Notes under the pieces: model-generated | Seen by the model: the letters and a program-made list of their open reading frames with translations, nothing else | Databases searched by the model: none | What the model was told of the DNA's origin: nothing | Source: Varroa destructor | Lineage: Eukaryota; Arthropoda; Arachnida; Mesostigmata; Varroidae | DNA length: 64,000 nucleotides | Assembly (NCBI RefSeq): GCF_002443255.2 | Contig: NW_019211456.1 | Location: 32,981,341 to 33,045,340 of the forward strand | Direction: 5' to 3' | Shown here: positions 40,301 through 53,639 of the stretch, piece after piece | Numbering within the stretch: position 1 is the stretch's first letter | Layout: each line of letters opens with the position of its first letter | Made by a program: the position numbers and the translations under genes

Positions 40301-43300
40301 TCACGACAACTGTCAACTAAGTTTATTTGATAACAATACTCTATGCTCTCCGAATTATACATTTTCGCCATTAGAATAAAGGGGTTCAGTAATAACGCAA
40401 TCTAAAAATTGATACCAGACTGATTCCGCCTAGCGAACGCTACGTTTTTAATCACACTATAAAATATGGATGACAGTCGAAACGAGACCGTTCAGCGGCA
40501 AGAAGGGATCTGCTGAGATCATTTCTATTTTAGAACTAACAAGACAGAGATCAACAAATGTGAAATAAATAGTCCTGGAAGCCGTGACAATATGCGAACG
40601 GTGAAACGCGCCAGCTACTCGATTAGCATCGTTCGAACAAACTCCTAGCTGATCCACAGACCGCCATTACCGGAACTTTTTGATGCTAACCGCCTAATGC
40701 TTTGACTCGTGGTTGCCTTGGGTGTTTCTGTCTATAAACGATCTTCTTATTTGAAACGCTTATATTATTGGCCGGGCCCGATAAACATCAAATATTGAGA
40801 AATAGCCCTTAAAGCCTGGTCAGATTATCAGAGATCAATGCTCAGTCCAGTCATATTACCAATGAATTGTTCACAAGTAAAAGGGCATTACCATTATAAC
40901 AGCCAATTTCTAGATCTATAATAATATATCGACAGAACGGATGTATGAACCCACAAAAGATTTAACTATCGGCTGGTTAAAGCAAATGTTCTATTATACG
41001 AAGTAGGCATCAACGACACACTGGGCTTTGCCAACAGGTCATAGACTAACCAGTCTGTCTTAAACAACAACATTGATTATCATTACCATGCAAGTATGCC
41101 GCGTAATATCGTTGTGGGAAGCAATTTCTAGGTCTTGAAACTGCAATATTCGTATGATCATGATCACGATCGAAAGAACGGTACATTTATTGCCGGTACA
41201 AATCTACAGTAATGGCTTTTGTTCCATCATATCTGATCCGAAAAAAAAAAAAACAAAATAGCGCTTCGAGATTACCTCGACCTAATGATACGCAGATCTC
41301 TCACAAATGGCGATGTAGTCCACTACCGAGTGAGAGGGACGGTGCTGGAAAAACAGCGGCCTCGTTTTCACGCCATAATAGCTCCTCTTCAATCCACGCA
41401 AGTAACAGCCTGCTAAAAAGACGAGAGTTTTGCGGACTAGTGCCCTAAGCAGTACGATACAATATAAAAATTAGAATAGGCCTTGAACGTCCCTGTGGAA
41501 GCTGATCATGATCGATGAGATTGAGATCTTGATAACGATGAAATGAATGAATATACCCAGCGCATATAGGCAACGAGGCGATCGCAACTGTTAGTGCAAT
41601 CAATACGCTTACGGTAGACGTCACAATGCAGCATAACGGGTCTGTAAGTTTTAGGTCCATTTTGGCGTAATGGTTAGCTCGTGATATCAAATCATATAAT
41701 CAAACAGAAGAAAAGAGCTCGATCAAGATTAATAAAGCTCACCATCTATTGTTTGTAGATCTTGAATCATGCGGACACCAACAAGACTCACACTGATTCC
41801 TAGCTTGCCAAAATCCATTTACAATACAGCAAATAAAGTAACCGAAATCAGAAAAACAAAGGTGGCCACATTGGTAGTAATACCATGCAATACGGTACGT
41901 GTACGAAGACAATACTACACCAGTTGGAAGTTGATTTGTTGCTTCATACCACCCAATAAACGTTATATTATTGTATAGATAAAGAACATGTCTAATGATG
42001 TAGTTAGTAATGGCTCGTTCATAACCAAATACGGCTACATATCTACTATCTGACTGCCCTTGTTGTCATGTTGGCTGCTGCTGATTGCATAAAATAACCT
42101 GGCCGATAAAACAACTAACGAAAATCCATTTGTGTTTCCACTTATATTAGTTTTCCTGTACACTCCTTCTCTGTTTATTCTATGCTCCATGTAGCTCTAC
42201 TGCCTTTCCTATACTCGGATGCATATCTCTATGAATAACTGGATTCTGATCCATCCGTCTGTTTGCTATAACGAGCAAGCAATGGACAGACTGAGTAGGT
42301 TCTGATAAGCCTGCGTGGGCGGTCTTCGTGTTTCCTCTGCAAATGCGCAATAGTTGTCTGCCCAGTAGCGGCCACAATTTCGAAAAATGGCACAGTATCG
42401 CTAATAACATTTGTCGTACTCTGTTTGTAGACCTATCACTCACTAATAAACAGCAATATACGAGCTGTGTAGTCAATTAGAAACGCGTAGAACTGCCTGG
42501 CCGCTATCCGCACTGGACTCGAGACGAGCCGTCGACCTACGAAGTCTACTGAAGTACCAGAACCGAGCGTATGGCCGATCTGCTATGGCTACAGTTATAT
42601 AGGCTCGCTTCTATAAGAGTAACCTGCCTGCGATGAGCAGCGGCGATGGCGACGGGGGCAGCAATAGCTGGCTTGCTATGTCGAAAAGATAGTACATGTG
42701 TCCCAGTGCTTACTTATGTAGACTGAGCCGTCCATGATGAAGAGTCGAGGGTAACACTGATGTTGACGATGGCGCCAGAGGGTCTGGTCGCAGAATCGCA
42801 GTCGGTAAGACGAAGGAACTATTTTCCCACGCGCAACTATCATGACGATACAGCTCAGTATTTTTACGCGTATACGGCAACTGCAATGGAATTCTCTGGT
42901 CGACAACGTGAACAGTTTGATAAAAAAATAATAATAATAATAATAATAATCATAGATAATAATAATAGAAAATAATAATAGAGATAGAAAAAAAAGCCGC
43001 CAACGGTTTTATTCTTTATGTCAAAACGTCTGCTATACTTGAAAGTTCGATCGTTTGCTTACTACTCTGAACTGTCCATAACACTCAAATGTATAGACAC
43101 ACACACATCGAAAATAAGCGAGCCTCCTAGAACAAAGGACTACCTAGTGTTGTCCTAGATTGATTTCTTGTCTCACATTCGTTTCTGATATGTTACCCGC
43201 AGTGGAATCCTGTTGACGGCCACCGATAATCGCAGACTGATGCATATATTTGCAATTGAGCTATATATGTGTGTTTGTTTCTTCTATGTGATATAGACGT

Positions 43301-43519
43301 GTTCAAGGCGTATGTCTTCACTACGACAGTAGTATAGTAAGTACATCGATGTAGTAAAGTAACAACATGTTTCTCAAAATTAACCTAAAATGCTCGATTT
43401 GAAACGCATGCTTGCAACAATAATAGCAGTAAACATTTGTGTCTGTTGTGTTATAGAAATATTTGCATAGGAAACGATACATCGCAACCGGAAACAAGAG
43501 ACACCTCAACGCCTTTCTA
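34384..43519. other. No gene recognised; two G+C-richer islands
   Basis: Islands at about 35550-35960 and 39380-40100 are visibly richer in G+C but have no long frame. A 26-codon Ala-rich frame lies at about 35561-35638. The overlapping frames at 36647-37106 on both strands are unrecognised. A13 lies at 41241-41253 and an AAT-type tract at 42927-42978. The block also holds the palindromes CGTACGCGTACG near 40251 and TGATCATGATCA at 41155-41166. No RNA gene was seen. Confidence 0.45.
42927..42978. repeat. Interrupted AAT microsatellite
   Basis: A run of AAT units at 42927-42950, then further AAT units broken by CATAG and GAA. Confidence 0.9.
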
Positions 43520-43677
43520 TGTTTTAAGTTTTACGTCCGGCATCGCCGTTAGACATTTCATCAGACGACTGGGTTCCGTCACGAAGTGAAGTGTGTCTAC
43601 GTCTGGGTTCGAATCTAGACCCCAACGTACTTCTAAGATTAGCACACACATACTCTACCTACTAAACTGTCACGAGG
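43520..43677 (-). mobile_element. tRNA-derived SINE, copy 1
   Basis: Read on the minus strand this begins CGTGACAGTTTAGTAGGTAG (a diverged tRNA head with an A-box-like part) and has a B-box-like GATTCGAACCC (43604-43614). It continues through a body containing TGATGAAATGTCTAACGGCG and ends GCCGGACGTAAAACTT. The same order and the same tail motif occur at 57342-57493 and 57561-57712. SINEs are copied through RNA by the machinery of LINEs and use the tRNA-like A and B boxes as an RNA polymerase III promoter. The copy is diverged, so it is probably old. Ends are approximate; no target-site duplication was identified. Confidence 0.75.
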
Positions 43678-46600
43678 ATATAATGCCGACCGTGGCAGAG
43701 TTCAGTATTTATCCTTACGTAACTCTATCTTAGATAGAAAACATAGAGCAAGCAAAGTTCGAGATTTAGCGCTAGTTGAAAGCTTTAATCGGCAAAAACA
43801 CTGCCATGCTTACAATAACGTTTATGTGAAAACCTAACTGGCAGATGCTGGTGGCTATAATGATTTTTTGTACTGTCCTCCCGCTATTACTATCTAGGCA
43901 GGAACAGGCTCTATAATACGATAACACAGAACCAAATAATGTAATTTTAGTTAGGCAGCAGCAATGGAGGTGGCGCTAACTAAATACGGGTTATATATGA
44001 TTTGTGTGAGTAAACCAACTTTCTGAGTTGATGCTAGTTGACATCTGGCGTCGTATGTTCCTTGTCGAATGGTCCTGCAGGCGTCACCGTAATGACAAAG
44101 CATTAGAGTCCTACTCGCGCCAATGTCGGCTATAGACACGCATTGCATTATGCTATAAGTAGCCAACCAATGTGTCGGTGGTGATATCTGTGTTGTGTAC
44201 TATATCCGGCAGAAAATGCTCATGTTATCTGTTAGATTGCAGAGAAGTCGTGGGAAGGTGCAGACTCTGTTGTTTAATCGAAGAAAAAACTTGAACCCGA
44301 ATGGCACCGATGACAGAGATAACTGTGACGGCAATAATAGAAGTTTATCTAAGGCAAATCGCGGAAGGGGCAGACAGCAAGCTATGGTGTTGGACGAGTT
44401 GTTGTGGGGTCTCCGTGTATTTCTGGGGTCCTGAGTGTCCTCTGTAGTAGATCCGTACGCCAGTAACTAAAACAGGCACCAAGCCTACTGCTGGCTATTC
44501 CTGCTGCTGTACGAGGTAGAGGAGAAGCAGCAGCCAGCAAGAAAAGTGCTACAGCAATCCGAAAAGCGGCTGGCACGGGACTTTGATCTTATCCACAGCA
44601 GTAACAGTAGACCGATTCGACTCACCCCATACCTCGACGTCCGCTAACCCCCGATTGCCCTTCAACTACCCTAGTCTACGAAGAAAAGCTTGCCGACGTT
44701 GACTGGCTCGAATGTAACTGCATTAAACCTCTAAGAAGCAACGTAACGTATCGTATCAGGCTAGACCGAGAAGAAAGACAGGTCTATATAGGCTTCAGCT
44801 AGCCAAACACGAAACGGGCCACATAAGCCACTGAGTTAGTACCTTTGGTACCTCAAAGACACCCGTCGACTGAAGACTTGAAGCCGGCCCAGCACTGACG
44901 CAGGCAGCTTGGAGACCGGATAGAGACAAGCAGCATGAGCAGTTATAGTCTTTCTCGTTTGAGTAGTGACAGGTATCAGGAAGCTATCAAAGAAAGAGGT
45001 ACACCCAACTGGGTTTGCAACGCTGAAAGCCACTCTCGCTTGCCATGGTCCGGCAAAGCGAGTCTTCGTTGCACTAGTGGTATACTTTACTTTTTCGTAG
45101 CCTACTACGACTATGCAATTGTAATATTTGCGCTTGTTTTATCCTACCAACAAAACCATCACCCTCGAGCCGAGCTAGTAAAAACCTGTAGTGACCCCCT
45201 AATTCTTTTTCCCGAATCGCTGGAAACCACGACCAACCATCTATACAATATGTAATATATCTATGCAGAGGTGGCGCAAGAACATCAAAACGATATGAAT
45301 AGAGCTAGGCAATTTCTCTTCACTGAGAAGGGGCGCTGGCAGATGTCCGCTGGCCGCCCTCTATCGAAATATCGGTATCGCCTATTTACTTGCCGATGAC
45401 TGGTACAGTGGCAAGTATACTTACTTACCTATCATGTATAGTATGTCACCACAAAAACCATTACGTTCCTGATTCTACCCTCATTCTTACTTGTCCTCTT
45501 ATTGAATGGGCATGTTCCACATCGCCGTTAACCTTCTATCAACCAACACAAGTTTATGTGGTCTCCTTAATGTTGGGGACAATAACGGACCATAATGGAC
45601 CTTACCTGCTACGCCCACTAACTTCGCCTGCAAAGCTTACGAACGGACAGTCAGTGATAAAGTAATTTGATAGAGGCGCCCAACAAGCGGGACATCCATG
45701 ATGTTGTGTACGAGTTTCGGTGCTTAGCGTTATCCATATTTACGTTTGGACCTCTGTGCTGTAGTAAAGCTGTTGAGGCTCGGCTGAAACTTGCTTCGAC
45801 TTAACTTCTATCTACATAACGTCAAGCAGCTGAAACAGCCGATGTTCAAGATTGTTTAGTTAATTGCTTCACTTGGTCGTAGTTAGCGTTGACAATGCGC
45901 CGAGGTGAGAAGCGGCCAAGAAATGCGCTCAGTGATAAAGCAAAACGCACAAGCTGGTTGCCCCTTAGTATTTACAGCAGCAGCTGGAAACACCGTCGTT
46001 TGCTCATACCTTAACTGAGCAGCAGCTAAAAAGGGCAGTAAGGCAGGGCAAAAAGGGCAGAACCACCGCCAGCCTACAGCCCACCAGGTTGACGGCTGCC
46101 GCCAAATTATGATCGCAACGTTTTTGACGTCCTACTTCCATGGCGACCAGATAGCAGTTCTGGTTGAATTGTGGCCGACCAACCTGTCCGGCTATAGGTC
46201 GTGGCTTTAACGTGAAACAAATGTGCAGCATCGGCGGGGGAAATGTGTGAAAAAATAGGTTGTATTTTAGAGGGCCGTATTTGTAGAAGACAGGGATTGT
46301 ACTTATAAGGCTTGATAATGACACTGCTTGAAGACAGTGCTTGACACCGCACAACACTAGACGCCAGAATGATATGACCTCTATAACAGTAGCATAGAAC
46401 TGGCATTAGCACCGTCCTGTATCTACATGTGCCTCTTCTTGTCAACGCCTGTATCATGCCGCTGTTGTAGCTTGTTTTATATACCTAGTCAATGGCGATA
46501 CCTGTTATGTCCGAAAAGGACGGTGATTCTATATAAGCTTATATATAAGAATTAAAGTAATACCAATTGTTTGCGATGATCTTACTTGAAAATCTACATA

Positions 46601-47125
46601 GAAGATATTGTCTGGTGTAAAATATATACATCTGTATGTAAAACAGAAAATGTATAGAAATGTACAAAAACCAATATACTAGACAGATTAGCGAAGTGAG
46701 GTCGGAGTGCGGACTCTGATGATAGTCTGAGCTGATCAGGCATTCTACTTTCGTCTGACATAATTGAAATGACTACATTTTAAAAGTACTTTATCTAGGT
46801 TTAATATTGCGAGCCGTGGGCATGTTTATCTCTAAGATGATTATACAGGCCTACTCTTTGGTCCAATAAAGATCAATTGAGCCGAGTACGGTAATCGATA
46901 GTTGTCGGACAACATCGTAGTGTTACAATATAAAGGATAGCAACATCTCGTTCCGCATTCAAATATCCTTCGTTCCTTCAACAAATGTTCCGTGGAGTCG
47001 ATGACATACAATGAAAATACAGCTGGATCATCGTTGGCGCCGATCGTTTCTCATCTAGGCATCTCAACGACATAGAGCAAGAACATGATGCATCGGTGTT
47101 GTACGCCTCTGTCAACAAAATGTTC

Positions 47126-47141
47126 TTTTTTTTTTTTTTTT
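47126..47141. repeat. T16 homopolymer
   Basis: Sixteen T in a row. It could be the A-tail of a minus-strand retroelement, but no element body was recognised beside it. Confidence 0.9.
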
Positions 47142-48036
47142 ACTGAAGCCTAGCGACATCTAAATTCAAAACACGCTGTTGAGATGTTTGCTCTATTTTA
47201 TAATGATGTATCTTCTATAGCTATTTTATTATAGGGTATTGTAGTGATAGTTCACCTCCATCTGAATTCTACTGAAGCTTCTATAAACGGCTTGGCAGAA
47301 CGGGCCTTGGTAACCATGTTCATTATTACCACTATTACTCGTATCGCATCTTACTTCCGCGCTTCCGGTAAAGACACCTATGAAGTCGTATCAAATCCTC
47401 TGGTGACTCGTCGAGCTATTCTTTGCATTTTGCATATGCTCCGCTTCTTCGGTCGCCAGGTCGTTGTGTTGATTGTTGGCATTCTTCGCGCATAGTTCTT
47501 TCTTTGTCCGAGTATATATATATCGATGGCCCATTTAACGGTTGTCTGCTCTAGCACAAAAGGAAAAGATGTTGCTGGTAAAAAGCCTACGCGTCTGTAA
47601 AAGTAAGCAATAATGCCTATGTAACTCACATAGGAGATACGAGAAACCAATACCGGGTATGTTGATATTTCACAAACAGAATACGTATCAGTAATTGACT
47701 GATCCCTCTCACTGTGGACTAGATCACCTAATCCATCATTCGTTTACAACTATTGCACTTACTACGATCTCTAACATGACAGAAAAAATAATGTTTTTAT
47801 ATCATTATATAAGTTATTATTAACTGCTAACTTTTCGTCGACCTCGCAATAACCATCTGTAACTAGAAAAAAGTCATCTACCGTACAACCAACCTATAAG
47901 CTCAATTAATTAAAATTGAGATTAATGAGTGAATGGTTGCCTTTTTTTTTCCTTGTTTTCATTAAATTTTCGGTATCAGTTCAAATATACACAACGTAGC
48001 TAAAGTTTCGCCGCATAAACAATAATCGTCGTGTAC

Positions 48037-48055
48037 ATATATATATATATATATA
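48037..48055. repeat. (AT)n microsatellite
   Basis: A perfect AT run of 19 bp. Confidence 0.95.
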
Positions 48056-49798
48056 CAAAGGAAGCTGATTGATTTATTTGAATCTCAGCAATGAATTTAA
48101 TCTACGCTAGTAAACTGAATTTAGCTAGACTGTGATAAAAGAAATCATGTATCCCCTTTCCTTATTATCGTCTTTGCTGACAATGGCCTCATAAAAACAT
48201 ATGGTAGAATATGAGTGTCGATAAGGTATTCGGACGACCCGTACCGTTACTTGATGTTTCGATTTTGAATGGTACGTGGCTGTACAAAGTGTCGGGAGCT
48301 TAATGTCAACAACGTATACATTTAACAGAATCTGTAGCCAGAATTTTGCAGGAGCAATCAGAAGGGTGCACATCTGTAGCAGTCACGAAAGCCGCTCTTA
48401 GTCGCACAGTGGATGCGTAAAGTATACTAAAAAGAGATAAGCTAAAAGATACCCTTTTTTGTCTTTAATCATTATCACCGTTATCAATATTGTCTCGATT
48501 CGACAGGCAAAAAAGCGTATCTTCATGTGGGGAACTTACACGGATGAATGAGCACGTTACGCATTGATGAACTCACGGGATTACACACAACTCAAAGGTA
48601 GATATGTGAATGAACGTGTCAGGCACTACTTATTCTGAGGGACGGCAAACCCCTTGCCTCGGTGCTGGCCACGACCACCCTTTCGCCTTCTTCGATAGTA
48701 TGTTTATTGCTATATTACTGCTCTACGGCATCCGTTTTTCGAAACTCTCTTTTAAGGTTGTTGGTGCTTTAGCTCTGCGTTGGAAGAATATTGGTTGTGC
48801 GTTCACGCGTGCGAGAAGTGTATTAAGAGCAACCGGGGTAATTAAACATCTCGAGCATCAGTAACGATTCTCAGATACGCAGAGCCACAAAAGTGAGTGG
48901 TCTGCCGTTCATATCTTGGCTCAATACTTACGTTGTGCCCTGATTTATTGCTTTTGTGCCCTCTATTTCAATGTAGATTGCTGTTTCCATGGGCAACAAA
49001 CCGCGTCTTTCAAGGAAGGCGATAAAGAAAAAAGACCAGTCGTGTTTTTCGCGCCCTTGCTTCAGCAAACGAAAGTGAGGTTTAAGTTAGGCCGTCAAGA
49101 GAAGGATAAGGGAGAAGGGGGTTAGTGATTTTCCTAGAATCTTTCCGTTCGAGGCAGAGGATAATGTGAGGGCTTCGCTACTTCGGGGACGGTAAACACT
49201 GGAGCTTTGCCTGCTGCAAAGATAGGCCCAGCAGACAATGGAGTAGTCGGAAGCGCGGAAGGATCGTAGGAGGTTATCCGCCACCTACCTAAAATACCGG
49301 CAAACAGTATACTCTGTTTGCTTCTAATATAGCAGTAAGGCGGTTGGCTTCTCTTTTTTCCTTTCGTGCGTTTCTATTTCTCGGGCTCTCACAACAAATT
49401 TACGTTTTACCGAGTCCCTGTTCATTGACCGAACATACCCAGATCATCAAGAAGAAAAATTTATAGAGGACAAGGCCATGCACTCAACCGCCGAATAGCT
49501 TACGCTGGCGGCGTCATCATCTCCAAAGAAGTTTTTCCCAATAAGCGAAACTGCGTACAGGTACACAGCTATATGAAACGAGTATGCTCTCGGATGATTT
49601 CAGCTGACAGCTTCTTCCGTAGCTTTGCGTTATGTCACGTCCGTTATATGGCCTTCACAGGCTAAAGCGTCATTCGAGAATTAGTCAACCGTTGTCGTTT
49701 CGCATAGCGAAACAGACTCATTGGCAGAGAGCGATCGAAAAGATCGACTAGAGGTCTTCTCTTAATCTCACTTTTTTTTCTTCGGTCGAGATGTGTGT

Positions 49799-49875
49799 GC
49801 AAAAATGCCCCTATCATGCTATCCATATGCTATCAAGAAAAATTGGGTGGCATTTTTGCCCAGTTTTTCTTGATA
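49799..49875. repeat. Compound hairpin with two nested inverted repeats
   Basis: TATCAAGAAAAATTGGGT (49831-49848) pairs with GCCCAGTTTTTCTTGATA (49858-49875) over 18 positions, with only two G-U type exceptions and a 9-nt loop. Independently, GCAAAAATGCC (49799-49809) is the exact reverse complement of GGCATTTTTGC (49849-49859), which forms that loop. The two structures compete for the same bases, so the RNA or single strand could switch between them. Confidence 0.8.
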
Positions 49876-52800
49876 TGCAAAGGTTGCGGAAGTGCAGTAT
49901 GGAAAAGCGCAAGCAAGTATCAGAATACTAAGAATCAATGTCTTTTTTTTCCACTTCTCTAAACATTATCTTTATTCTACTCATCTAGTGCTTTTAGTTG
50001 CCACAATTATTTCTATGTTGACTGCCGGCATTATTTAATTAGTGGTTTCTAACAGAGGCGTGGTGCTGAAAGGCATCGGAGCGCTGTTCAGTGGCTAAGA
50101 GGCCGGCAAGAAACGATATATGGCGGTCTCTATTTTGCCTGCTTGCCACAACTTTCTATATATTCACACAGTGTCAATCAAAATATTAATTGTCGATATA
50201 TAGTGTCAACTTTTGGCCTTTTTGGGGAAAGGACACGACCGGCAAGTATTCACTTTTTATACAGATGGCCGCCGTAGGCTTTTTCTTGTATATACACTGA
50301 ACCGCAGTTCTACTAGCTGATAGTTATGTAGTTTTGTTTTTAATTGTTAATTAATTTAAGTGTTTAAAATTGCAGGAATAAAAACTGTAATATTTGGCAT
50401 ATTTGTTTAATCGAAATAATGTCAATAAAAAATACAGTTGGGTAGTAAGCGGTTATCTATAATAGCGCTAGAGTAATACAGATCCTTGAAGACCCTCGAA
50501 GCGCTACAGGAGGTATACGTTGTCGAGTCCCATAACGAATAAGGGGCTAACTTAAAGGGCCATCTATATATACGTACTCGTACTATCGCTACGAAAGTAC
50601 TCTTCTTCTTCGTTTGGTTCAGATCAGATTGAGCTGAGCGTTTGCTGGTTTTAGATAACTTGGCCTGAGGGCTCGGTCCTGCGACGTTGCAGTATGAACA
50701 TTTCAAAAAGCGTCTACATGCTTTAATGACGATAATGTTTGTTGTTGCTTTCATCATTTTGGGGCAATTGTACATTTCTGTCTGTGTTAAAGGCTAAATT
50801 AAAGGTATGGGTTTTAAACCTGATACGGTATCCATGAGCACGATCTTTAGACTCCGGCGCAGAAATCTGCTGCGATCCCCATTTGTTAAAAGGGAATTTT
50901 AAATACTTAACCATTGTTCCGAATGGGCACGACAAACAGGACCAGCGGCGCTTTTCTGCTATCGATTCAAAAAGGGGTTGGTTGATTTGATGGTACGTGT
51001 TAGCCCCTGCCATAAGTTTCACGTCTGCTAGAAAGTACGTACCCCTGACACGCTAACAAGAGATTTGCTAGTAGAGGACCGCATTGATTTGTAATCATTC
51101 TGCGCTTTATACAGGACTGGAAATACAATAGTGTGCCTTGTGCGATGTTTGTCAACCCATAATAGACTTATGGGGGAGACCAAATATTCATGTTACTCGT
51201 TTTAGAAAATTATTTCGTAACATTAGAAGTAGTTCATTGGGGGATTTCGTCACGCGATTATATCTTTGTAATAAAATGACGCTTATACTTACTTATTTGA
51301 AAGCAATAAGGACGTTATAACAGTTAATAGTTATAAAGGCTTATAATAGTTGTGACATTGCCTTTGAATGTCCAACAACGCGAGTTCTGAGCTTGAAAGC
51401 AGCGGCGAAAGTGCTAGGTCTTCAAATGTAAATAACCTTCAGTGATCATGGCACTTAATCAATATCTGAAAAATACACCGTGTCATCCGGAGTGGTCCGA
51501 GAAGAGTGTACTTTATTGTAGATAATGTAAGTTTGTTGCTTTGCGCCCAGGGTTCCATCAAATTATTTGCCTTCCATGGCCGTCTTTATCTAGATATAGA
51601 TTTCCAGGCCGTCGGCATTTGCTTTATGCCTAGTAAAAACACGAACAGAAGCCTGAAATTTTGACAAAGTATTATATATAGACTAAATTCTAGAGCCCTG
51701 CGAGACTCTGGACGAAACCTTTGCAAAAGCTGACAAAGAGCGTCCAATTGTCACCCTAAGTAACTCGTGAGATAGGCGTGTATAATTCTGAAGGGGATCC
51801 ATACAGAAAGCATCTGCGAGCCATACCTGAAAATAATAGGTCATCATTCGCTCTGTTAAATCCAAAGGAAACAATCAAGATAAATGCTATGGAGTGCATT
51901 GCTGATGCCAGTCTATATAATTTATACTATTGATAATACCTGCTGGATTCACTCGTCGGCAAGACACTAAGAGCTTTCCGTTGCGATCATCTTAGATTCT
52001 GCCTGTGTTTACTGACCTCTATGGAGCTACTGTTCGTGTAGCGTAGAAACATCTAAATAGTAAAAACAAGAAAAACGAAAGCTGAAAAGGGTAGCGTTGT
52101 CTCTGTTGGTTCGAGTAGGAAATCCCCAGCATCATCAATGGCCAGCAGGCAATTGTAAGCCGTTCGAGATGACGGAACCGTCTCACCTCCCTGTTGGTCA
52201 CACACGTCACCCCTACGCCGTCCAACCCGTAGCTCCAACCTGTGATAACATCATCAAATGGATAATTGCTGAATGGTGCTACGTCGACAATGGCCGCATC
52301 TGCGGTAACAGCGATGCCAAATTTAGCGGCAACCTGGCGATATCGGGCTACCGTACAATGCACAAACGATTTGGTCGTTACGTTGTCAAGTGGGCTTCAC
52401 GCATCGTACGCGCATTTCGACTATGTTAACAGGTATCCAGTGGTTCTGCAGACACTACAATATTACACCTACCATACGAGAGCCTACTACTGGCAGAAAC
52501 AGAACGTGCCCCGTTAGATCATAGCTAGCTACGGGTTGAAACACTCTCTTGTTCGATTTATGATGCACATATGTCATACTCGTTATAGTATTCTATTGGC
52601 TGTTCACATGGACGCAATCTTAATGACATCGGTAATTCACCGCTTTAGCCATTTTTTTCAAATCTGGCCATCTCTCGACCCTGTCGCAGTCTTTGTCTTC
52701 AATAGATCCCACAGTGCATCGATTGAGTACGCATCTGATGCTAACCCAAGCATCGGTATTATACGATGAGACGAGTTAAAGCATGTCAAGCCGTTAGTGA

Positions 52801-53521
52801 GTTTAGTGCAGCCACCTTACGAATGGAACACGCAGCAAATGTTATGTGGAGGAACGGTTTTTTTTCCATTCTCATTAAGGCAAAGCTATACCTCGCTAAC
52901 TAAGTACACCGACTCAGGTACGAGTCGCAAACGGATCCTTCAGCCGTGAAAGAGAGAGGCGCACCTCCATGACGTGATAGCGTCTCCTAGTTCTTTGCGG
53001 AGAAGTTCATTTGTCGTTCGTTGTTTTGACATCGACCTAGGTTTCGTAGCACATTAAGGGAAATTCGGCAAGTCGATTTACAGAGGAAGACGAGTATATC
53101 CGCGTTGTTTTGAAACCAGTGGCTGCCTATCAAGTTTCACACTACGATTGAGCCGGCGGCATGTTTTTCCTAAATGCTTTAATAGCGTACGGCATACACG
53201 ATATATTTACATGTCAGGTTATTTATTTAGTTTAAAAAAAATCAACTGTCAAGTCAAGCCTGTCTCGCACGCAATAATACGCGACCTTAGAGGAACTTGT
53301 CGACGTTCTAATTATGCTTTACTTCGCTTTAACACCTCATTGCCATTATTAAGTTACTTATTAGCTCAATAAATACCCTTATTATTGTCAAGAAGGGGAA
53401 GTACGTGGCAGAGTTAGGAGCTTTGCTCCTTGCCCGTAAGCTGAAAACTTCAGTAACTGGGTAGATGGCAAATGTATTGCTAATGTGAACTGAATTCGTG
53501 TTGTATATTTTCATTATAGTA
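49876..53521. other. No gene recognised; both-strand open frames at 52.0-52.5 kb
   Basis: At 52019-52429 a 114-codon minus frame and a 110-codon plus frame overlap almost fully, with a third frame (52266-52517, +) across the end. The stretch is richer in G+C than its surroundings, which alone lowers stop frequency. No domain was recognised in any frame. Other frames (50422-50775 and 50723-51022 on -) are unrecognised too. Confidence 0.4.
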
Positions 53522-53639
53522 GGGTGGTGACGTGTTAACTTACCGACACGTGAGAGGGTCCAAGGTTCGAAACATGCCTCTTTTCGTTTTGCAAAGACCA
53601 GCTGTCAATGCTCAACGACACTACCGGACGAAAATTTTT
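53522..53639 (+). mobile_element. tRNA-derived SINE, diverged copy 2
   Basis: The head GGTGGTGACGTGTTAACTTA is followed by a clear B box (AAGGTTCGAAAC; GGTTCGA begins at 53564), then a shortened body and the tail CTCAACGACACTACCGGACG followed by AAAATTTTT. The tail aligns with CTAACGGCGATGCCGGACGTAAAA of the other copies. It is shorter than they are by roughly 30-40 bp, suggesting an internal deletion. Confidence 0.6.

Larger units (their letters stand above)
43678..49798. other. No gene recognised
   Basis: Contains T16 at 47126-47141 and (AT)n at 48037-48055. Open frames up to 117 codons (for example 44935-45255 and 45390-45665 on +, and two overlapping at 46004-46457 on -) show no recognisable domain. 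Confidence 0.45.
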
